A DNA stretch of 25,191 bases. It comes from Acidobacteriota bacterium (GTDB taxonomy: Bacteria > Acidobacteriota > Terriglobia > Terriglobales > Acidobacteriaceae). Both the position numbers and the translations under genes were made by a program. Location: the NCBI GenBank assembly GCA_021793595.1, contig JAJYSL010000043.1, positions 1 to 25,191 of the forward strand. Reading direction: 5' to 3'. Position 1 is the stretch's first letter, and each line of letters starts with the position of its first letter. This document shows, piece by piece, positions 24,907 through 25,191 of this stretch. Under the pieces are notes generated by a model, which was not told the DNA's origin, did no database searches, and saw nothing but the letters and a program-made list of their open reading frames with translations.

Positions 24907-25096
24907 GATTGGGCGCACATACTGTAACCCTGCCATCTTCGCCTGACAGCGACAGCGTCTCGAATTGGCTTTTGCTTGCGTAGAAGACACGGTGGTGGTT
25001 CGCGCTTGCCCAGCCGCTGGGTTCCATTCGTGCTTTCCGTGAGTCGGCGTGGGTGCGATCAAAAAGAGGATGTCCCAGCCATAGTTGAAAGTTGAG

Positions 25097-25158
25097 CGGC
25101 GGTCCAGCCTGATTCTGAAAGAATCGGGTTGCGAAACCTTGAAGGGAGAACCGCCGTG
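25097..25158 (+). promoter_or_regulatory. Structured 5' leader enclosing the ribosome-binding site of the last gene
   Basis: CGGCGGT (25097-25103) can pair with ACCGCCG (25150-25156), closing over an 11-bp hairpin at 25105-25131 (CAGCCTGATTC with GAATCGGGTTG, loop TGAAA, two G-U pairs) and over the AAGGGAG ribosome-binding site at 25142-25148. The outer helix includes the first base of the GTG start. It could control translation, or be the end of an insertion element; the window stops too soon to tell. Confidence 0.35.
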
Positions 25159-25191
25159 AAGAAAAGCTACCACACTATCCGTAAGCAGGGA
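25156..25191 (+). CDS. Start of an unidentified gene, cut by the window end
   Basis: The frame opens at GTG and continues to the last base: Met-Lys-Lys-Ser-Tyr-His-Thr-Ile-Arg-Lys-Gln-Gly. The GAAGGGAG seven to eight bases upstream is a good ribosome-binding site, which is the main support. Twelve residues are too few to name a product. A basic N terminus of this kind is compatible with a signal peptide n-region or with a DNA-binding protein such as a transposase; I do not choose. Confidence 0.45.
   Translation, partial: MKKSYHTIRKQG

Noticed and set aside
24799..25173. Minus-strand open frame of 124 codons near the end
   Set aside because: It overlaps the Cys-rich gene and the leader of the last gene, and has no domain pattern.

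Overview
The window is a 25.2 kb chromosomal segment. It most resembles a soil Acidobacteriota (Terriglobia/Acidobacteriaceae type). That is an inference from gene content and protein style: tandem AlkP-superfamily enzymes, a sulfatase-like lipoprotein with TPRs, a TonB receptor with an N-terminal carboxypeptidase-regulatory domain, a Gly/Ser-rich pseudopilin-like protein, and moderately high GC. The organism is Gram-negative in envelope type (TonB receptor, RND pump, several lipobox proteins). GTG and TTG starts are common. I see no rRNA, tRNA, CRISPR array, phage or complete insertion sequence.

Layout. (1) 2-436, plus strand: the 3' end of dnaE, closed by a long hairpin facing the next gene. 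(2) 479-10928, minus strand: a tightly packed run read from right to left. It holds a short AlkP/sulfatase-fold enzyme, two COG3379-like AlkP phosphodiesterase/phosphomutase homologues, a 63-aa ribbon-helix-helix protein, a three-TM protein with an extracytoplasmic domain, an AlkP/sulfatase-fold lipoprotein with TPRs, and a GH78-type alpha-L-rhamnosidase. Five of the six junctions overlap or lie within about 36 bases, so it looks like one operon for envelope or extracellular glycan/phosphate-ester chemistry. (3) 10929-11411: a non-coding gap with inverted repeats. (4) 11412-11960, plus: a truncated APS-kinase-like gene whose end runs antisense into the RND pump gene. (5) 11857-16199, minus: an RND pump and its lipoprotein adaptor, with no outer-membrane factor beside them. 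(6) 16444-18033, minus: a YhhQ-type queuosine-precursor transporter and a CHAD-domain protein. (7) 18262-23352, plus: a TonB-dependent receptor, a flavin amine oxidase and a pseudopilin-like protein. (8) 23373-23464: two terminators facing each other. (9) 23491-23862, minus: an ErpA/IscA-type Fe-S carrier. (10) 24137 to the end, plus: a small membrane protein, a small Cys-rich (possibly zinc-binding) protein, and the first 12 codons of an unknown gene behind a structured leader.

The most interesting region is the minus-strand block 2999-10928. Four AlkP-superfamily enzymes, two with an apparent Thr nucleophile and two with Ser, are co-transcribed with a putative DNA-binding RHH protein and an unclassified membrane protein. 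Their shared substrate is unknown. The combination looks like a dedicated envelope phosphoryl-transfer or phosphodiester module rather than sulfatases for nutrient scavenging.
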